Position numbers and translations under genes: made by a program
In this document: piece after piece, positions 42,961 to 52,359 of the stretch
Layout: the number at the start of each line of letters is the position of its first letter
Position numbering within the stretch: the stretch's first letter is position 1
The notes under the pieces: generated by a model
The model's input: the letters and a program-made list of their open reading frames with translations, nothing else
Database searches by the model: none
What the model was told of the DNA's origin: nothing
Source: Cellvibrio japonicus Ueda107
Lineage (GTDB): Bacteria > Pseudomonadota > Gammaproteobacteria > Pseudomonadales > Cellvibrionaceae
Assembly (NCBI RefSeq): GCF_000019225.1
Contig: NC_010995.1
Location: 4,286,501-4,350,500, forward strand
Reading direction: 5' to 3'
DNA length: 64,000 nt

Positions 42961-45018
42961 ATGACCAACCCGCTGTTGCACGCCCATGTGTTGCCCCCTT
43001 TCAGCCAGATCCAACCCGAGCACATAGAGCCGGCCATCCGCCAGCTCATCGACGAAGGGCGCAGCCAGTTGCAGCAACTCTTGGCTGAGCTCAAGAACCC
43101 CACCTGGGAAACCCTGGTTGCCCCCCTCGAAGCCCAGGGCGATAAACTCGACCAGGCCTGGGCGCCCGTGAGCCACCTCAACTCCGTCGCCAATAGCGAA
43201 GCCCTGCGCCAGGCCTATAACACCTGTATTGGCCTGCTGACTGACTACAGCACCGAATTCAGCCAGAACCAGGCCCTGTACCGCGCCTACCAGCAACTGG
43301 CTGACAGCACCGCATACGCCCACCTGACCCAGGCGCAAAAACAAACCATCGACAACGCCCTGCGCGATTTTCGCCTGGGTGGCGTCGCCCTGAACGATGC
43401 CGACCAAAAACGCTACGGTGAGATCCAGAAGCGCCTGTCGGAATTATCGACCCGGTTTTCCAATAACCTGCTCGATGCCACCCAAGCCTGGTACAAGCAT
43501 TTTGATAATGCCGACGCACTCGCGGGGCTGCCGGAATCGGCACTCGCCCAGGCCGCCCAGGCCGCTGCACAGAAAGACCTGCAAGGCTACGTCGTCACCC
43601 TGGACTTTCCGTCCTACTACGCCGTGATTATGTACGCCGACAACCGCGCCCTGCGCGAGGAAATTTACCGCGCCTATGTCACCCGCGCCTCGGCCGAAGG
43701 CAAAAAAGCGGACGGCTCATCCGCGGCGGAATTTGACAACACCGCCATCATCAGCGAAACCCTGGCACTGCGCCACGAACTGGCACAACTGCTCGGTTTC
43801 AACAACTATGCCGAGCGCTCCCTCGCCAGCAAAATGGCCGAGTCACCCGCCCAGGTGCTGCAATTCCTCAACGAGTTGGCGAGCAAATCCAAACCCTTCG
43901 CCGAGCGCGATTACGCTGAACTCAAAGCTTTCGCCGCCAGCCAGGGCTGCACTGACCTGCAAGCCTGGGATACCACCTATTACAGCGAAAAATTGCGCGT
44001 GGCCAAGTACGCGGTATCGCAAGAAGAATTGCGCCCCTATTTTCCCGCCGAAACAGTGATCGCGGGAATGTTTACCGTGGTGCAGCGCCTGTTTGGGATT
44101 GAGGTCAAACAAAACAGCGAATTCGATAGTTATCACCCGGATCTGCGCTTTTACAACATCCATAAAGACGGTGAAACCATTGCCAGCTTTTATCTGGACC
44201 TGTTCGCACGCGACAAGAAAAAAGGCGGCGCCTGGATGGCCGACTGCCGCGTGCGCCGCAATACGGGCAGCGCGGTGCAATTACCCGTCGCCTTTTTAAC
44301 CTGCAACTTCACTCCTCCGGTGGGAGACACGCCTTCGCTGCTCACCCACGATGAAGTCACTACGCTGTTCCACGAATTTGGCCACGGTCTGCACCATATG
44401 CTGACGCAAATTGATGTGGCGGCGGTCAGCGGTATTAATGGCGTCGCCTGGGATGCGGTGGAACTGCCCAGCCAATTTATGGAGAACTGGTGCTGGGAAC
44501 CGGAGGCCATTCCACTTATTTCCGGCCACTACCAAACCGGCGAACCGCTGCCACAAGCACTGCTGGATAAAATGCTGGCCGCGAAAAACTTCCAATCCGG
44601 TTTGCAGATGATTCGCCAGCTGGAATTCTCCCTGTTCGATTTCCGCTTACATGCAGAATACAACCCGCACACGCCTCAAACCGCGCAGCAAGTGTTGAAT
44701 GATGTGCGCGCACAAGTAGCCGTTATTGTGCCGCCTGCCTTTAACCGTTTTGAAAACAGTTTTAGCCATATTTTTGCCGGTGGTTACGCCGCCGGTTATT
44801 ACAGCTACAAATGGGCCGAGGTGCTCTCTGCCGATGCCTATTCGCGCTTCGAGGAAGAGGGAATTTTCAATCGCACGACCGGTGAAAGTTTCCTCACCGA
44901 AATCCTGCAGCAAGGTGGCAGTAAAGCGCCCATGGAACTCTTTAAAAACTTCCGCGGCCGCGAACCGCACATAGACGCCCTGCTGCGTCACAGCGGTATC
45001 CAGGAGGAGGCTGCCTGA
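42961..45018 (+). CDS. prlC: Oligopeptidase A (M3 family)
   Basis: A 685-residue cytoplasmic zinc peptidase that degrades peptides, including cleaved signal peptides. The zinc site is HEFGH in TLFHEFGHGLHHML, with the downstream Glu in the VELPSQFMENW region. Length and the N-terminus (NPLLHAHVLPPFSQIQPEHI) match PrlC. The long in-frame extension upstream covers antisense of other genes and is not coding. It overlaps yheV at TGATG. Confidence 0.95.
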   Translation: MTNPLLHAHVLPPFSQIQPEHIEPAIRQLIDEGRSQLQQLLAELKNPTWETLVAPLEAQGDKLDQAWAPVSHLNSVANSEALRQAYNTCIGLLTDYSTEFSQNQALYRAYQQLADSTAYAHLTQAQKQTIDNALRDFRLGGVALNDADQKRYGEIQKRLSELSTRFSNNLLDATQAWYKHFDNADALAGLPESALAQAAQAAAQKDLQGYVVTLDFPSYYAVIMYADNRALREEIYRAYVTRASAEGKKADGSSAAEFDNTAIISETLALRHELAQLLGFNNYAERSLASKMAESPAQVLQFLNELASKSKPFAERDYAELKAFAASQGCTDLQAWDTTYYSEKLRVAKYAVSQEELRPYFPAETVIAGMFTVVQRLFGIEVKQNSEFDSYHPDLRFYNIHKDGETIASFYLDLFARDKKKGGAWMADCRVRRNTGSAVQLPVAFLTCNFTPPVGDTPSLLTHDEVTTLFHEFGHGLHHMLTQIDVAAVSGINGVAWDAVELPSQFMENWCWEPEAIPLISGHYQTGEPLPQALLDKMLAAKNFQSGLQMIRQLEFSLFDFRLHAEYNPHTPQTAQQVLNDVRAQVAVIVPPAFNRFENSFSHIFAGGYAAGYYSYKWAEVLSADAYSRFEEEGIFNRTTGESFLTEILQQGGSKAPMELFKNFRGREPHIDALLRHSGIQEEAA

Positions 45019-45263
45019 TGGCCTACAGCAACAAACGCCGCTTTATCGCGGGCGCCGTATGTCCGCGCTGCTCGGAAATGGACAAGCTGGTGGTCTACAG
45101 CGAAGACGGCAAGGACTTCCGCGAGTGTGTCGCCTGCGGCTACAAGGATGAGATGCGCTTTAAGCCCGCACAGCGAGAATTGGAAACGCGCGTTAACCAA
45201 ACCGAAGCAGAAAAAAATGCGCTGCAAGTGGTAACAATACTGCCGTTTACCAAAGCGGAATAA
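45018..45263 (+). CDS. yheV: YheV-family zinc-ribbon protein
   Basis: An 81-residue protein with two Cys pairs (CPRC and CVACG) forming a zinc ribbon, characteristic of YheV. Its ATG overlaps the prlC stop, the usual gene order in gammaproteobacteria. Function unknown. Confidence 0.88.
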   Translation: MAYSNKRRFIAGAVCPRCSEMDKLVVYSEDGKDFRECVACGYKDEMRFKPAQRELETRVNQTEAEKNALQVVTILPFTKAE

Positions 45264-45842
45264 TGTGGCTTTGCACCACAGCATTTTACCCGTACCATTC
45301 GCAATTAATCTTATTTATCTGCACAAACTGGTCTCCACAGGCATTTAATGAATGTGGAGACAACACCGCATCAGGCATTATCTCAATGCGCAAAACTAAT
45401 AATATTAATAATAACTAAATTATATATTTCATCGATAAAACAATTTCCCTGTTTGAATTTTTTACCATTGCAACTTTTTGCGCCACAAATTGAACCTCCC
45501 ACCCTCTTGCATACTTGTAGTCATTTTGCACATATGATACTAGTATACGAAATACATCACATAACAAGGGCAAACAGGGCTTTTTCATCCCTGAAAAAAT
45601 GACAGCGCTGTCCGAACTGGTTATCAGCAGCAATATTTTTATAGAAAAACGCTAATACAAAAACACAATTTCATACACCTCATCCCGAGGTGGTTGGGGG
45701 TATCAGCTCACCCCCGCGAATCTATCTTGGCAACAAGATGATCCTGTCCGGAACGCTGGTGATCTCGGCTCAATCGGCACCGGACTTGTAGTGGTAAATG
45801 GAAATAATCCAGACGATAACGAATCCCACGAAGGAGAGCTTC
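45264..45842. other. Intergenic region before the second TonB-receptor operon
   Basis: About 580 bp, AT-rich in the middle. It carries a perfect 10-bp palindrome ATACTAGTAT (45537-45546), a possible regulatory site, and AAGGAG just before the receptor start. An 84-codon frame at 45348-45602 does not look like a protein. No RNA gene was recognised. Confidence 0.5.
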
Positions 45843-48800
45843 ATGTATAAAACAACAAGCTTCAAAAAAAATATTTTAGCCACTGTCATCGCATCCGCTG
45901 CGCTGACCGGGCTAAGCAGCGGTGTTCTCGCCCAAAGCAATGACAGTGTTGAAGAGGTCATGGTAACCGGTATTCGCGCCTCGCTTGATCGGGCGATGGA
46001 TGTTAAGCGCGAGTCTGCCGGTGTTGTAGATTCCATCAACTCGGAAGACATCGGTAAATTCCCCGATACCAACCTGGCAGAATCGCTGCAGCGTATTACC
46101 GGTGTTTCTATCAGCCGCCAAAACGGTGAAGGTTCTGAAGTGACCGTGCGCGGTTTCGGTCCCGAAAATAACATGATTACCCTCAACGGGCGCACCATGC
46201 CAACGGGCACTACCTATGCGGGCGGAAGCGGCGCAGATGGCACCACTCGCTCGGGCGGCAGCCGCGCGTTTAACTTTGCCAACCTGGCATCCGACAACAT
46301 TGCCGGCGTCGAAGTCTATAAAACCAGTAAAGCCAATATTGCCACGGGCGGCATAGGCGCAACCATCAATGTTAAAACTGCACGGCCCCTCGACAACCCC
46401 GGGTTTAACGCCAGCATCGGTGCCAAGGCCCTGCACGATACCACCAATGTCGCAGGCGATGACATCACGCCGGAAGTATCCGGATTGATAAGCTGGTCGG
46501 ATGATAACGATGTCTTTGGTGCATCACTGGCGCTGAGTTCACAAGAGCGCAATTCCGGTTCCGCCGGTGTGACGGTTAACAACTGGAACATCGGTGTTTG
46601 GGGACAGGACTTTTTGTATGACACCGCACCGGAAAGTGTTTTCGTCAATGCACCGGAAGCGGGCCAACTCTATGCGCGCCCCAATGATTTCCGCTATGCC
46701 TTTTCGGATTTCGAGCGCGAGCGCTTAAATGGCCAGTTAACCTTCCAGTATCGCCCGGCTGAAAATATCACCGCCACCGTTGATTACACCTACGCTGACA
46801 CAGACCTCACCGAGCACCGCGGGGAAGTCACAAACTGGATCCAGAATGGCTCCAATATTGCCGCCGTTGTTTTTGATGACTCTGAAATTGCCACACCACT
46901 TAGCATCACGGAAGCCTATAGCGGAACCGTTGATATTGGTTACGAGCAGCAATTCCGCTCGCAAAGCAATACCCTGAAATCCGTCGGTATCAACCTGGAT
47001 GTACAAATCAGCGATGAATTTAAATTAGTATTCGACGCCCACGACTCATCCCTGGAAAGCTTGCCTACCGGTCCCGGCAAGTCCGGTGAAGTTGCCATAG
47101 GCCTTGGTTCGCCTACCGTGAGCGGAAAAACGCTGGACTTCTCGCGCTCCATTCCCACTTATGGATTTGTCACTACGGTTCCGGATAACAACATTACCGA
47201 AGACAATGTCGGTTCATCCATTTTGCGCGTTCGCGGTGCAGGCTCAGTTAACGACATTACCCAGATCAAACTGGATGGAGCCTATCAAGCCGATGGAGCA
47301 CGCTTTGATTTTGGTATTGAAGCGCGCGATATGGAAATGAAAGCTTACCAAACGGCAGAAGTAAACCAGGCACTGGGCAACTGGGGTATTGCCAATCCCG
47401 GTGAGTTCGCCGGTATGGGTGTGCTGGAGCGGATTAATGTCCACAGCATGTTTGACGATTTTAATGTCGGCAATAGCCCCGCCATCGGTTTCCGCGGTGA
47501 CGCAGTTGAACTGACGCGCATCTCCAATACACTCTATCCCGATAGCTGTTTGTGTGTGGCAGATGCCAATGCGTCGGACGATTACATCGAGGAAAAAACA
47601 CAGGCGTTCTACCTGCAGGTAGGTTTTGATGGCGAAATCGGCCAGTTCCCCATCAGCGTATTAACAGGGCTTCGTTACGAAACGACGGATGTCACCTCCT
47701 CCAGCGTTGTAACACCGGTAGCGTATATGCTCTGGGAAAACAATAACGATTTCTCAACGGTCTATACCAACACCACCATATCAGCAGGCGAAAAAGCAAG
47801 TTACGACCATTTGCTGCCCAGCCTTGATCTGAAAATGGATTTGACCGAGAACCTGGTCGCACGCGCTGCCTTCAGCAAAACGATTGCCCGTGCCGACTTC
47901 GGTGATATGAGCTTCGCACCCAGCGAATTTGATATGACGGGCTCGACCTTCAATGGCTATTTGCCAACAGCAACCTCCGGAAACCCGGGGCTTCTGCCAC
48001 TTGAATCCAATAACTTTGACCTTTCAATAGAATATTACTTCGACGACTCAAGCTATGCGTCTGTCGGTTTCTTTGAAAAACGCGTTATCAATTTTATTGG
48101 CCAGGGCCAGGAGCTGAGAAGCTTCTATGGTATTAGGGACCAGTCTTCAGCGAGCAGCCAACGCGTACAGGCAGCGGTAGCCGAATTGAGGGATCTGGGA
48201 TTACAAACCGACGATACCAATCTCTATGCCATGATGGTACTGCAGGCGCATCCGGAAGCACTGAATGCGACCAATGGCAATGGCGACCTGATATTCCCCA
48301 ACGGGGTATTTGAAGGCACAGGCGAACAACTGTTGCTATTGGGTGAAACCAATGGCTGGGATATTGCGCCCAATGGTGATGATCCGGAATCTGAATTCCT
48401 GACCAGCACCCCTGTTAACGATAAAGAGGCAAAAATCTACGGTGCCGAATTTGCCGTACAGCATTTCTTCGGTGACACAGGCTTCGGTGTACTGGCCAAC
48501 TACACCCTCGTCCGCGGGGATGTGAAGTTCAACAACACCGGCTCACCGGAAGAGGCCCAATTCGCGCTAACCGGTCTGAGTGATACCGCCAACCTGGTAT
48601 TGATGTATGAAAACCACGGCATCGAAGCGCGCCTGGCTTACAACTGGCGCGATAAGTTCCTCACTGAAACCAACCAGGGCTCTTCACGTAACCCACGCTA
48701 CGTAGAGGCCTATTCACAAATCGATTTAAGTGTCAGTTATGCTCTCACTGATAACCTGACTATTTCAGCCGAAGGTATTAATATAACCGGTGAAGATAGT

Positions 48801-48887
48801 CGTGAGCACAACCGCAACTCCCGGATGCTTCGCTATGCCGATGACCTGGGTGCACGCTATGCTCTGGGTATGCGTTACAAGTTCTAA
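45843..48887 (+). CDS. TonB-dependent receptor with SapC/halogenase gene context
   Basis: A 1014-residue outer-membrane receptor. It has a signal peptide (cleavage near SGVLAQS), VEEVMVTGIRASL (TonB-box/N-terminal motif), a plug (SINSEDIGKFPDTNLAESLQ; VTVRGFGPENNMITLNGR) and a long barrel ending in MRYKF. GGAG lies 7 nt before the ATG at 45843. It belongs to the large receptor type that in Caulobacter- and Cellvibrio-like bacteria is followed by SapC, cupin and tryptophan-halogenase-like genes, exactly as here. The substrate is not known, probably a glycan or modified aromatic product. Confidence 0.92.
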   Translation: MYKTTSFKKNILATVIASAALTGLSSGVLAQSNDSVEEVMVTGIRASLDRAMDVKRESAGVVDSINSEDIGKFPDTNLAESLQRITGVSISRQNGEGSEVTVRGFGPENNMITLNGRTMPTGTTYAGGSGADGTTRSGGSRAFNFANLASDNIAGVEVYKTSKANIATGGIGATINVKTARPLDNPGFNASIGAKALHDTTNVAGDDITPEVSGLISWSDDNDVFGASLALSSQERNSGSAGVTVNNWNIGVWGQDFLYDTAPESVFVNAPEAGQLYARPNDFRYAFSDFERERLNGQLTFQYRPAENITATVDYTYADTDLTEHRGEVTNWIQNGSNIAAVVFDDSEIATPLSITEAYSGTVDIGYEQQFRSQSNTLKSVGINLDVQISDEFKLVFDAHDSSLESLPTGPGKSGEVAIGLGSPTVSGKTLDFSRSIPTYGFVTTVPDNNITEDNVGSSILRVRGAGSVNDITQIKLDGAYQADGARFDFGIEARDMEMKAYQTAEVNQALGNWGIANPGEFAGMGVLERINVHSMFDDFNVGNSPAIGFRGDAVELTRISNTLYPDSCLCVADANASDDYIEEKTQAFYLQVGFDGEIGQFPISVLTGLRYETTDVTSSSVVTPVAYMLWENNNDFSTVYTNTTISAGEKASYDHLLPSLDLKMDLTENLVARAAFSKTIARADFGDMSFAPSEFDMTGSTFNGYLPTATSGNPGLLPLESNNFDLSIEYYFDDSSYASVGFFEKRVINFIGQGQELRSFYGIRDQSSASSQRVQAAVAELRDLGLQTDDTNLYAMMVLQAHPEALNATNGNGDLIFPNGVFEGTGEQLLLLGETNGWDIAPNGDDPESEFLTSTPVNDKEAKIYGAEFAVQHFFGDTGFGVLANYTLVRGDVKFNNTGSPEEAQFALTGLSDTANLVLMYENHGIEARLAYNWRDKFLTETNQGSSRNPRYVEAYSQIDLSVSYALTDNLTISAEGINITGEDSREHNRNSRMLRYADDLGARYALGMRYKF

Positions 48888-48931
48888 GCAAGCCAGGTTG
48901 TATGGAATAAAAAGCTGCATGGAACAAGAAA

Positions 48932-48956
48932 GCCGCTGTCTGCCAGCGGCTTTTTT
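48932..48956 (+). terminator. Intrinsic terminator between the receptor and sapC
   Basis: GCCGCTG / CAGCGGC stem, 5-nt loop, then TTTTTT. It would reduce but need not abolish read-through into the downstream sapC-like gene. Confidence 0.8.
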
Positions 48957-48999
48957 ATCTGCCCTTAATCCAATAAAAAATGTTAACGGGAGTACAGCG

Positions 49000-49731
49000 A
49001 TGACACGCTATGTAATGCTCAATAATCTGGATCACATTGGCATTAAGGTAAACGAGCACTTTATGCCTGAGCAAGGCGACAACAAAGCGGCTGTACTGAC
49101 ATTTCCTACCGAATTCTCCAATGTCCAAAAAGAATATCCCATACTACTGTCCAGGGACCCTGCCACAGGTAATTTCCAGGCTGTCGCGTTGCTCGGCCTG
49201 CAAAAGGATGAGAACCTGTTCCTTGAACCAATCCCGGAGACTGATCATTGCTCCTGGTCTGGCCAATACATCCCGGCAGTACTGGCAAAAGGGCCATTTA
49301 TCACAGGAATACAAGAGGATATGGATGGTCGTCAGGAGGCTATGGTCTATATAGACCTGGATAGCCCCAAACTTGGCGAAGGCTCCGGAAAATCACTTTT
49401 TCTAGCACACGGAGGCAATAGTCCCTATCTGGACTACGTCACCAGGCTGCTCTCCATTATCCAGCAGGGCAAAGCTGTTGGTGACGCCATGTTTGCTGCA
49501 CTGGCTAAACTGGACTTAATAGAACCTATCACCATTAATATTGACCTCGCCAATGGCAGCAAGATAAAACTTAGCGGCTACTACACGATTAGTGAAGAAA
49601 AACTCTCCCAACTTACCGGTGAGGTGTTAGAGCAACTTAATAAGCAGGGTTATTTACAGGGCGTTTTTTTGATTATCAATTCCCTGTCGAATATTGAAAA
49701 ATTGATCAAGCTGAAAAATGCTCGCCTGTAG
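49000..49731 (+). CDS. SapC-family protein
   Basis: A 243-residue soluble protein resembling the SapC family (LNNLDHIGIKVNEHF at the N-terminus; LLSRDPATGNFQAVALLG; GKSLFLAHGGNSPYLDYV). No biochemical function is established. AACGGGAG lies before the ATG at 49000; the open frame extends 70 codons further upstream into the receptor gene without signals. It sits between the TonB receptor and the cupin gene, a recurrent set. Confidence 0.82.
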   Translation: MTRYVMLNNLDHIGIKVNEHFMPEQGDNKAAVLTFPTEFSNVQKEYPILLSRDPATGNFQAVALLGLQKDENLFLEPIPETDHCSWSGQYIPAVLAKGPFITGIQEDMDGRQEAMVYIDLDSPKLGEGSGKSLFLAHGGNSPYLDYVTRLLSIIQQGKAVGDAMFAALAKLDLIEPITINIDLANGSKIKLSGYYTISEEKLSQLTGEVLEQLNKQGYLQGVFLIINSLSNIEKLIKLKNARL

Positions 49732-49769
49732 ATAGGCTTTAACCACCGACCAATAGCGCCATTTTTGCC

Positions 49770-50804
49770 ATGCACAATATTATGAAAAAAACTGTGGTTG
49801 TTGAAGGTTATGATCCAAAGACCATTCCAGCAGAGGTAATCCAATCACCGGAGCCAGTTGTGCTAAAGGGTTTGGTTAAGGATTGGGAAATCGTTAAGGT
49901 GGCAAGCCGCTCCGCAACCGCGGCCGTGGATTACCTAAAGTCGCACTACAACGGTAAATTATCCCTGGTCAATATTGGACATCCCCACATAGAGGGACGT
50001 TATTTTTATAACGAAGACATGTCTGCATTGAACTACGATACACAGAGGATGCCGATTGATGAGGCCCTGGATTTAATACTGGCCAGTGAAACGGACCCGG
50101 AACATCCCTCCTACTATATTTCATCCAACGGTATTGACTCTCACTTTCCCGGCCTGCAACTCAAGAACGACCTGCAATTACCACGCGCAGTAAAAGATTA
50201 TCCGGTGTATCCGCCGGATGTAAAAATCTGGATAGGCACCCGCTCCACGGCCACCTGCCATTATGATGCATTGGAAAATATCGCCTGTTGTGTTGCAGGC
50301 AGGCGGCGCTTTACCCTTTTCCCTCCCGCACAATTTGAAAATTTATACTTTGGCCCTCTCAGCCCAACACCGGGTGGACAGGCAATCAGCCTGGTTGACT
50401 TCCAAAATCCGGATTATGAAAAACACCCCAATTTCAAACTCGCCGAGCAAGCGGGGCAGGTTGCCGAACTGGAACCTGGTGATGCGGTTTTTATTCCCAG
50501 CATGTGGATGCACCATGTAGAGGGTTTAAGCCTATTTAATATCCTCATTAATTACTGGTGGGATGATGCCCCCGCTTATACCGGTTCAGGCATGAACCTG
50601 CTCTACCATGCCCTGCTCAGTTTGCGCGATAAACCCGCCCATGAAAAAGCCGCCTGGAAGCACCTGTTTGATTATTATATTTTTGGTGATGCCACACGCG
50701 CCGCCGAACACATTCCGGAACCGGCACGGGGAGTGTTGGGCCCATTAACCGAAGCATCGTCGCGCCAGTTGCGCGCCATGATTATCAATAAATTAAATCG
50801 TTAG
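49770..50804 (+). CDS. Cupin-like (JmjC/cupin_8) putative Fe(II)/2-oxoglutarate dioxygenase
   Basis: A 344-residue cupin-like protein. The facial triad is visible as HYDALEN (His-x-Asp) and a later His in WMHHVEGL; the signature EPGDAVFIPSMWMHHV is typical of JmjC-like hydroxylases. It lies 1 nt before the halogenase gene. Together with that halogenase and the receptor it may oxidise or modify a peptide or aromatic substrate. No strong ribosome-binding site was seen, so ATG 49782 could also be the start. Confidence 0.82.
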   Translation: MHNIMKKTVVVEGYDPKTIPAEVIQSPEPVVLKGLVKDWEIVKVASRSATAAVDYLKSHYNGKLSLVNIGHPHIEGRYFYNEDMSALNYDTQRMPIDEALDLILASETDPEHPSYYISSNGIDSHFPGLQLKNDLQLPRAVKDYPVYPPDVKIWIGTRSTATCHYDALENIACCVAGRRRFTLFPPAQFENLYFGPLSPTPGGQAISLVDFQNPDYEKHPNFKLAEQAGQVAELEPGDAVFIPSMWMHHVEGLSLFNILINYWWDDAPAYTGSGMNLLYHALLSLRDKPAHEKAAWKHLFDYYIFGDATRAAEHIPEPARGVLGPLTEASSRQLRAMIINKLNR

Positions 50805-50805
50805 G

Positions 50806-52320
50806 ATGCCCATGTCTCCAGAGCCTTTGTCACCTCGAAAACTGCACATTGTTATTGCCGGTGGAGGCACTGCCGGCTGGTGCGCGGCAGCGGCACTCTC
50901 CCAGCAGCTCATGCCGCTTGCCGATATCACCCTGGTTGAATCCGATGCGCTCGGCACCATAGGTGTCGGCGAGGCCAGCATACCGCCGATGAAAGCGTTT
51001 CATCGGTTAGCCGGTGTTGATGAACAGGCCTTTATGCGCGCGACGCATGCGACGTTTAAAATCGGTATCCAATTCGAACACTGGACACGACCGGGGGATA
51101 GTTATATCCACTCGTTTGGCCGCCTGGGAAAATCCGCCTGGATGGCCGATTTTCACCATGTGTGGCTACATGCAAAGGCCCTGGGGCTGGATGTCAAACT
51201 GGACGATTATTGCCTTGAACTTAAGGCGGCATTAAATGGCAAGTTTGTGTTGTCAGATGCCATGCCGCTGAACTATGCCTACCATCTGGATGCTACTGCC
51301 TACGCACGCTTTTTACGCGACCTGTGTGCGCAGCGCGGCGTCAAGCGTATTGAAGGGCTTATCGAACAGGTTCAGCAACACGCGGATTCCGGGCATATCA
51401 CCCATCTGGTGTTAGAGAATGGACAAGCGATAGCCGGGGATTTTTTTATTGATTGCACCGGTTTCAGGGCGCTACTGATTGGCAATACCTTAAAGGTCGC
51501 CTATGAAGACTGGAGCCGATGGTTACCAGCCAACAGGGCGGTTGCCATCCAGTCCGAACTCAATACCCCACCTATGCCATACACCCGCTCTATTGCGCGT
51601 GAAGCAGGTTGGCAATGGCATATTCCATTACAGCACCGCGCGGGTAACGGATTGGTGTATTGCAGTGATTATCTCTCCGATGAAGCAGCCCAGGACAGGT
51701 TACTCCATCACCTTCCGGGCAAGCCGACTTCCGCGCTGCGCAAAATTCCGTTTCAAACCGGGTACCGCACAGAACAATGGAACAAGAATTGTTTATCACT
51801 CGGATTATCCAGCGGCTTTCTGGAGCCCCTGGAATCCACCAGCATTTACTTGATGATGATTGGCATTACCCGGTTTATAAAACAGTTTCCGTTTGATGGT
51901 ATTGCCCAGGCAACTATCGACCAGTTCAACACCGTATCGCGTGAAGAATTTGAGCATATTCGCGATTTTATTTTCCTGCACTATTACCTGAATGAACGGC
52001 AAGACTCGCCCTATTGGGCGGACTATCGCCGCAGGCCGGTTCCCGAGAGCCTGCAACACCGGATGGATTTATTCCGCACAACCGGGTTGGCGTTTCCTCC
52101 CAGTGGCGATTTATTTACCGTGGATTCCTGGGTTCAGGTTACCCTTGGCCAACACCTGTGGCCAACCAGTTACCACCCCATCGGCAGAATGGTCAGCGAT
52201 GAGCACCTTATCCAATCGCTGAATAATTATAAAAATACCATTACCCGGCAAGTTGATGAAATGCCACACCACGCCGAATTTATTGCACATTATTGCGCGG
52301 CAGATGAACAGCCGATGTGA
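50806..52320 (+). CDS. Flavin-dependent tryptophan-halogenase-family protein
   Basis: A 504-residue FAD-dependent halogenase-like protein. It has GGGTAGW (19-25, FAD binding), GEASIPPM (FAD/halide loop), Lys85 in THATFKIGIQFEHW (equivalent to the catalytic Lys), the GWQWHIPL motif diagnostic of flavin halogenases, and GFLEPLESTS with the conserved Glu. All key residues are present, so an active enzyme is plausible. A separate flavin reductase would be needed and is not adjacent. It is probably co-transcribed with the cupin gene. In such TonB-linked clusters the true substrate is unknown. Confidence 0.88.
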   Translation: MPMSPEPLSPRKLHIVIAGGGTAGWCAAAALSQQLMPLADITLVESDALGTIGVGEASIPPMKAFHRLAGVDEQAFMRATHATFKIGIQFEHWTRPGDSYIHSFGRLGKSAWMADFHHVWLHAKALGLDVKLDDYCLELKAALNGKFVLSDAMPLNYAYHLDATAYARFLRDLCAQRGVKRIEGLIEQVQQHADSGHITHLVLENGQAIAGDFFIDCTGFRALLIGNTLKVAYEDWSRWLPANRAVAIQSELNTPPMPYTRSIAREAGWQWHIPLQHRAGNGLVYCSDYLSDEAAQDRLLHHLPGKPTSALRKIPFQTGYRTEQWNKNCLSLGLSSGFLEPLESTSIYLMMIGITRFIKQFPFDGIAQATIDQFNTVSREEFEHIRDFIFLHYYLNERQDSPYWADYRRRPVPESLQHRMDLFRTTGLAFPPSGDLFTVDSWVQVTLGQHLWPTSYHPIGRMVSDEHLIQSLNNYKNTITRQVDEMPHHAEFIAHYCAADEQPM

Positions 52321-52359
52321 CCCACCCTGTACTGCAAACAGGGCGGGTTACACACAGGT

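Noticed and set aside
42859..43407. N-terminal extension of the gamma-carbonic-anhydrase-like protein
   Set aside because: Runs antisense into prlC; the hexapeptide domain starts at the ATG at 42858.
45348..45602. 84-codon frame in the intergenic region
   Set aside because: No ribosome-binding site, no domain, unusual composition.
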